Shown: piece by piece, positions 44,202-47,841 of the stretch | How the letters are laid out: the number at the start of each line of letters is the position of its first letter | Position numbering within the stretch: position 1 is the stretch's first letter | Origin: Aromatoleum evansii | Lineage (GTDB): Bacteria > Pseudomonadota > Gammaproteobacteria > Burkholderiales > Rhodocyclaceae | DNA length: 47,841 bases | Assembly (NCBI RefSeq): GCF_012910805.1 | Contig: NZ_WTVK01000042.1 | Location: 1-47,841, forward strand | Direction of reading: 5' to 3' | Program-made: the position numbers and the translations under genes | Notes under the pieces: generated by a model | The model's input: the letters and a program-made list of their open reading frames with translations, nothing else | Database searches by the model: none | Told to the model about the DNA's origin: nothing

Positions 44202-45539
44202 TTAGGCCGCTTCTCGCGGCAGTTCGTCGAAAATCTCGCGCAGGTCGCCGCCATTGCCCGGCCGGGTGGATGGCTGCGACTGAGGGCTCGAGATATGCAA
44301 TTCGGGAGATCCGTTGCGGGCCCCATCTAGGCCGAGCCCGGCGTAGATGGTCCGACTAGCCTGGTTTGCTGCCTGGCGCAGGCGGTCGTTGTCCGCGATG
44401 AGGTAATGCGTCTCGGTCACCGAGGTGCGCGAATGCCTCAGCAGTCTGCTGACGTCGAGCACCGAGACGCCTTGAGCCTGTATGCCGGCTGTTGCGAAGC
44501 CGCGGCGCAGATCGTGCAGGGAAAGGCCGCTGATGCCAGCATGCTTCTGCAGAGCCTGGAATGCGCGGTGCGGGTGCGACATCGGGCGCAGGCCGTCGCG
44601 CGAGGGGAAGAGGAAGTCGCTGCTGTGGCGGTAAGCCTTCCTGCGATCGACAATTCTCATTGCCTCAGGCGAGAGGGGGATGGATTGCGGTACGCCGCTT
44701 TTCGTCACGGGAAGACTGAGGACGCCGCGTGCCTCATCAACGTCACTAAACTTGGCGCGACGCGCCTCGCCGGAGCGCAGGCCCGTGACCATCAGGAATT
44801 GGACGAAATCGATGGTTTGCGATGGGGGCATCGCCGCCATTGCTGCGCCGAGACGTGCAAGCTGGTCGGGCGACGCGAGCGTTGTACGTGCGCGAACCAC
44901 GTTCGCAATTCGGAGGCTTGACGCCGGGTTGGTCGTGAGCAGGTTCAGGTCGACCAGGTCACGGCAAATTGCGCGCAGGAGAGCGACGCATCGGTCGGCA
45001 GTAGCAGGCGTCAATGACACACGTAGGTCGCGGGCAATTCGTTCCAGAACGCCGCGGTTCAACTGTCCAAGCGAAAGATCGCCGAGCCGCCCCTTGAGGT
45101 GGTTTCGGTAACGGCTTACGTCGTCCCGTAGCGAGCGTTTTCCGCGAGCGATCGCAGCCGTGAAAACCTGTTCGACGGCCGCATCGAATTTCATCTGGCG
45201 GGAGCGCGGGCTTCGACCTTCCGTGACGTCGGCCTGGAGTTGCAAGTGGGCGGCGATTGCCGCCGACATGGTAGTGGCGCCGAACCTGCCGAGAACAACG
45301 CAGGTCCATTTACCCGTGAGCGGATTGCGATAGTCCGAGCGCCAAGCCAATGCGCCGGTCCTATAGCCGAGCAGGTAGAGATCGGGAATCCCCGGCACGG
45401 GAACTTGGATTTGTTTCGGCGGCGGCACGGCCGACGGAGATTCGAGATAACGATCCCAAGCGTCGAGATAGGCACTGACGCCTTCACGTGCGAAGGCCGG
45501 AAGCTCCTTCAGGCGGATCTGTGGATCCCGGCGTTTCAA
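44202..45539 (-). CDS. tyrosine recombinase/integrase
   Basis: A site-specific recombinase of 445 residues. An N-terminal arm and core-binding region (about 115-210) precede the catalytic domain with Arg255 (VTGLRSGEA), Lys280 (VTKSGVP), His342-xx-Arg345 (LHDLRRGFAT), His369 (LLRHSRTS) and nucleophile Tyr379 (ETHYL). All catalytic residues are present, so the enzyme should be active. The C-terminal ~60 residues are a Ser/Pro/Gly-rich tail. The start is TTG at 45539 after GGGGTGG; a later start is possible. It heads a unit with the acidic and 87-residue genes, next to the polymerase gene. It is the best candidate for the integrase that used the tRNA-Asn site, although it lies about 13 kb from it. 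Confidence 0.92.
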   Translation of the reverse strand: MKRRDPQIRLKELPAFAREGVSAYLDAWDRYLESPSAVPPPKQIQVPVPGIPDLYLLGYRTGALAWRSDYRNPLTGKWTCVVLGRFGATTMSAAIAAHLQLQADVTEGRSPRSRQMKFDAAVEQVFTAAIARGKRSLRDDVSRYRNHLKGRLGDLSLGQLNRGVLERIARDLRVSLTPATADRCVALLRAICRDLVDLNLLTTNPASSLRIANVVRARTTLASPDQLARLGAAMAAMPPSQTIDFVQFLMVTGLRSGEARRAKFSDVDEARGVLSLPVTKSGVPQSIPLSPEAMRIVDRRKAYRHSSDFLFPSRDGLRPMSHPHRAFQALQKHAGISGLSLHDLRRGFATAGIQAQGVSVLDVSRLLRHSRTSVTETHYLIADNDRLRQAANQASRTIYAGLGLDGARNGSPELHISSPQSQPSTRPGNGGDLREIFDELPREAA

Positions 45540-46007
45540 GCCACCACCCCGCTGTGCGGACGACCGGCCCCCGTCGCACTGTCGGTGGCCCCGGACTTGG
45601 AGTCCATCGAGCCCGCGACGGCCGACGACAAGGGGCGGACGAGAGCGTGCCCCGATGTGAGAGGGTTATTTTGTTGGTCAGTACACGTCATGCAGACCAT
45701 ACGAGTCAGCTCCTATATATGAATAATGTCTTCTGTTTTTGCACTGTTTGTGCGGCGCCGATTTGCAACGCCGAGTGGAGCATAGAAGGGCATGAATCGC
45801 GATACAAGTCCCTGCGAAAGGCGCTGTAAGTGCGCGAAAAATAAAGAGAAAAGTGCATTTCTACTGGGGTCCTGGGGGGGCGACTGACATCCCTTGAGGA
45901 TAAGTAATTGTGCTGACGGGATTCTTGGGCGTCGCTCGGCACACAAGAGAAAAAATACTTGTCCGCGAGGGACGACAACCGTCCATGCGAATGCGAGAAT
46001 AATCAGC
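45540..46007. promoter_or_regulatory. 468-nt divergent intergenic region
   Basis: No credible gene is seen. It lies between the divergent recombinase and AT-hook genes and contains AT-rich patches (45706-45740, about 45833-45860, 45945-45960) suitable for promoters or a replication origin. No second copy of the tRNA-Asn sequence is found here. Confidence 0.35.
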
Positions 46008-47609
46008 ATGAAACCTGGCCAAAATGACCGATCCCACCGTCTGCACATTGACGGGGAAGAGAGCATCGACGACCGTCTGTCGAAGCGTTCGCGATGGAAC
46101 AGTGAAGAGCGTCGCGCCCGCGAAGCATGGCTCCGGGTGCAGTTGGACCCGAGCGCGACCGGGAGCGGTGCGGGAGGCCTGGCGGGAGAGTCGTCGCGGG
46201 TGATAGCCAGGCACCTAGGCGAGCAGTTCGGCCGGGAGATCAGCGAGCGATCAGCTCGACGTTATGTCCAGGAGGCGCAGGTCGGATACACGAACGAACT
46301 GCGCGTTCATCGGGGCGGGCGACCGAAGAAGGCTGTAGAGTCGGGCGCTGATCCCGGGGCAGCGAAGCGCGGACGAGGCCGCCCACGGAAGGCAGTTGAT
46401 ACGTCCCACGCGAAGGGATCGAAGCTCGAGAAGGACTGCACGTCGAGGCACGTTCGAGGCGGGGGGACCACTAATGAGCATTCCCAGGACCTGACTGAAC
46501 TGTTCGACCCTCTCTCCGAGCGGGAATTGTTTCTGGGCGTTTGCGCTGATCTTATGCATTTGTGCGGGGTGTCGGCCTCCCATCTCCATCGCCTTTTAAA
46601 GCAGCTTGAGCGGCACTTCCCGACGTTGCACGCCTTGGCTGGTTGCCGATCCGGTTTCCTGAGGGATCTCTCGGCGGCACACGGGCGACCGCGCCGGGTC
46701 TTCTTTCCGATCGGCCCCGGCAGGAAGCTCTTGAATGGCGCGATTAGCCTGCGTCAGATCGTCTTGTTTTCACCACGGGGCTTCCGCGTGGTGGCTCTGG
46801 CGTGTGAATTGCGCACGTTGTTCATCAATGCACACATTTTCGAGGTCTCGGTGCCGGAACAGCTTCGAGCACTTGCGCCCCGGCTTTTCCCTCCACGGCG
46901 AGGAAACCCGGCAGAGGGAGTCGATCGAGGGAAAGTGCGACTGTTGGAGTGCGATGCCGAAACGGGGGAACTCACCGGCCTTCGAGTGGCACTCCCGACC
47001 GGCGCGATCGAGGCGCTAGTTCACGATACATGCGATAGGGTGGGCTTCCCCGTCACAGACGTGATGCTGGGTCCAGATATGAACGTAGGCGCGAACGCTG
47101 AGACCGCATGGAGGCGCTACCTGCGATCGGACGTGCCGCTGCAACAGAATACCTGGCCTCTGCTCGGCGATGACATGCCGACCGATGCGTTCCGCCGGCA
47201 ACTGGCGGGATTGCTGAACGAGCATAACCGTTGGAACGCGCTGGACGAAGTGAAGTGGCGCCGGAGCGCCTCAACCGCGTTAAAGCACGCGGCGGATCGC
47301 AATAATCGACAGGGCCGAGGCGGTCGCAAGCGAGGGAGTGCGACAGCGGCCAGCAGCGGCCAAACGATCCTGGAGATCGAGAAGGCTCACCCTGTAGACC
47401 CCAGGGGGGGAACGCGAGTCAGGTGCGCGGTTTTCTGGGCCGAGGGCTTAGCGACGCGGGACGACACCAGCAACGTCGGCGCACAACGGGTCGAACAAAT
47501 TGATAATCGATATGAGGGAGATTCCGATGAGTGCCCTAACGAATCGTCCTTGCGGCGCGACGGCGATGAGACTGGATTGGTGGGAAAATGCGACAGCCGT
47601 ACCAGGTAA
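46008..47609 (+). CDS. large DNA-binding-like protein with AT-hook motifs
   Basis: A 533-residue protein that I do not recognise as a whole. Residues about 60-95 (SSRVIARHLGEQFGREISER) look like a helix-turn-helix. Two basic AT-hook-like motifs follow at 103-108 (GGRPKK) and 121-128 (RGRGRPRK). A region of about 300 residues of mixed structure (including LFDPLSERELFLGVCADLMH and FSPRGFRVVALACELRTLF) has no clear catalytic motif. ATG 46008 is chosen as the most likely start but its ribosome site is weak; the frame is open upstream to 45894. The last 28 codons overlap the next gene in another frame. Confidence 0.6.
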   Translation: MKPGQNDRSHRLHIDGEESIDDRLSKRSRWNSEERRAREAWLRVQLDPSATGSGAGGLAGESSRVIARHLGEQFGREISERSARRYVQEAQVGYTNELRVHRGGRPKKAVESGADPGAAKRGRGRPRKAVDTSHAKGSKLEKDCTSRHVRGGGTTNEHSQDLTELFDPLSERELFLGVCADLMHLCGVSASHLHRLLKQLERHFPTLHALAGCRSGFLRDLSAAHGRPRRVFFPIGPGRKLLNGAISLRQIVLFSPRGFRVVALACELRTLFINAHIFEVSVPEQLRALAPRLFPPRRGNPAEGVDRGKVRLLECDAETGELTGLRVALPTGAIEALVHDTCDRVGFPVTDVMLGPDMNVGANAETAWRRYLRSDVPLQQNTWPLLGDDMPTDAFRRQLAGLLNEHNRWNALDEVKWRRSASTALKHAADRNNRQGRGGRKRGSATAASSGQTILEIEKAHPVDPRGGTRVRCAVFWAEGLATRDDTSNVGAQRVEQIDNRYEGDSDECPNESSLRRDGDETGLVGKCDSRTR

Positions 47610-47763
47610 GGCGGTCCATTTGGCGGTTGGTCTATGGATCCTAATGGCCAGCAAGAAATGCCACACGGTACGCCTGACCCGAAGAACTATGGCTCGAGTG
47701 AACATTTCGCGCTATGGCCTGCTCCCGATTCTCCGGACACATTGCATGGCAACATGTGTCTAG
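47527..47763 (+). CDS. winged-helix-like small protein, apparently truncated by an insertion sequence
   Basis: A 78-residue frame starting MSALTNRPCG with GGGAG about 7 nt upstream. The segment AVPGKAVHLAVGLWILMASK followed by HTVRLTRRTMARVNISRYGL has the pattern of small winged-helix proteins common on plasmids and integrative elements. There the sequence normally continues with a second recognition helix and a wing. Here it ends after LLPILRTHCMATCV, just before the IS3-type transposase start, so the 3' part is probably lost. It overlaps the end of the upstream gene by 83 nt. Confidence 0.55.
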   Translation: MSALTNRPCGATAMRLDWWENATAVPGKAVHLAVGLWILMASKKCHTVRLTRRTMARVNISRYGLLPILRTHCMATCV

Positions 47764-47772
47764 GAGGAATCG

Positions 47773-47841
47773 ATGCGAACAAGAAGGAAGTTCTCGGACG
47801 AGTTCAAGCGCGAGGCGGTGCGTTTGGCAACGCAGCCGGGT
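47773..47841 (+). mobile_element. IS3-family transposase OrfA, 3'-truncated by window edge
   Basis: The first 23 codons (MRTRRKFSDEFKREAVRLAT...) are the conserved N-terminus of IS3-type OrfA helix-turn-helix proteins (Transposase_8). AGGAGG lies 6 nt upstream. The left terminus of the element probably lies between about 47730 and 47772, but its inverted repeat cannot be fixed without the right end. Confidence 0.85.

Noticed and set aside
45540-46007. Second attachment site (tRNA-Asn repeat) next to the recombinase
   Set aside because: No copy of the anticodon-arm or T-arm sequence is seen here or elsewhere to the right within the window.
31335-47841. CRISPR array or cas genes in the island
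   Set aside because: No regularly spaced short repeats and no Cas-like proteins were found; the only repeat pair is the single 64-bp duplication.

Overview
The window looks like chromosomal DNA of a high-GC betaproteobacterium, most likely of the Rhodocyclales (Azoarcus/Thauera/Aromatoleum type). This is inferred from gene content and protein style; no database comparison was possible. Positions 1 to about 31,280 read as core genome. From about 31,330 to the window end the DNA is accessory: small unrecognised genes, shifting base composition, a truncated tRNA at the junction, a tyrosine recombinase, a B-family DNA polymerase and an insertion sequence.

Core region. The window opens inside dnaE (DNA polymerase III alpha), followed convergently by a 2-Cys peroxiredoxin. 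A redox block comes next (3.2-8.5 kb): a chemoreceptor whose periplasmic domain carries a c-type haem motif, a small monohaem cytochrome, a decahaem MtrA/DmsE-type cytochrome and an MtrB/PioB-type outer-membrane barrel. The last two are the standard parts of a trans-outer-membrane electron conduit, but no outer-surface MtrC-type cytochrome is present. Then come acyP, a SulP transporter, metG, an OmpA-like lipoprotein, apbC/mrp, dcd, a PLP-dependent basic amino acid decarboxylase, folA-thyA (overlapping), a protein with a PilZ-like C-terminus, an M20 amidohydrolase and an FtsX-type permease. A second redox pair follows: a pentahaem cytochrome and an NHL-propeller lipoprotein. moaA, a small unknown gene and a Lon-like ATP-dependent protease complete the core part.

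Junction. At 31,281-31,331 only the 3' part of a tRNA-Asn(GUU) gene remains on the minus strand. Its 5' half is replaced by foreign sequence. This is what tRNA-targeted integration leaves at one end of an island. The restored tRNA should lie at the other end, beyond this window.

Island. Near the junction are four small or medium genes, including a DUF2130 protein with a zinc ribbon, a long coiled coil and a PD-(D/E)xK-like core. A 64-bp diverged direct repeat (31,437 and 35,162) suggests layered insertions. From 39.2 to 36.1 kb a tight four-gene operon encodes a TerB-like protein, a glycine-zipper membrane protein, a protein joining a restriction-endonuclease-like D...QxK core to hydrophobic segments, and a YkgJ-type cysteine-cluster protein. 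I could not match this set to a known system. At 40.3-45.5 kb a tyrosine recombinase, a 44-residue very acidic protein, an 87-residue protein and a 1066-residue B-family DNA polymerase (exonuclease and palm motifs visible) form what looks like a pipolin-type self-replicating element. At the right end a 533-residue protein with AT-hook-like motifs overlaps a small winged-helix-like gene that seems cut short just before an IS3-type transposase start.

The two most interesting systems are the polymerase/recombinase element and the TerB/glycine-zipper/QxK/cysteine-cluster operon.
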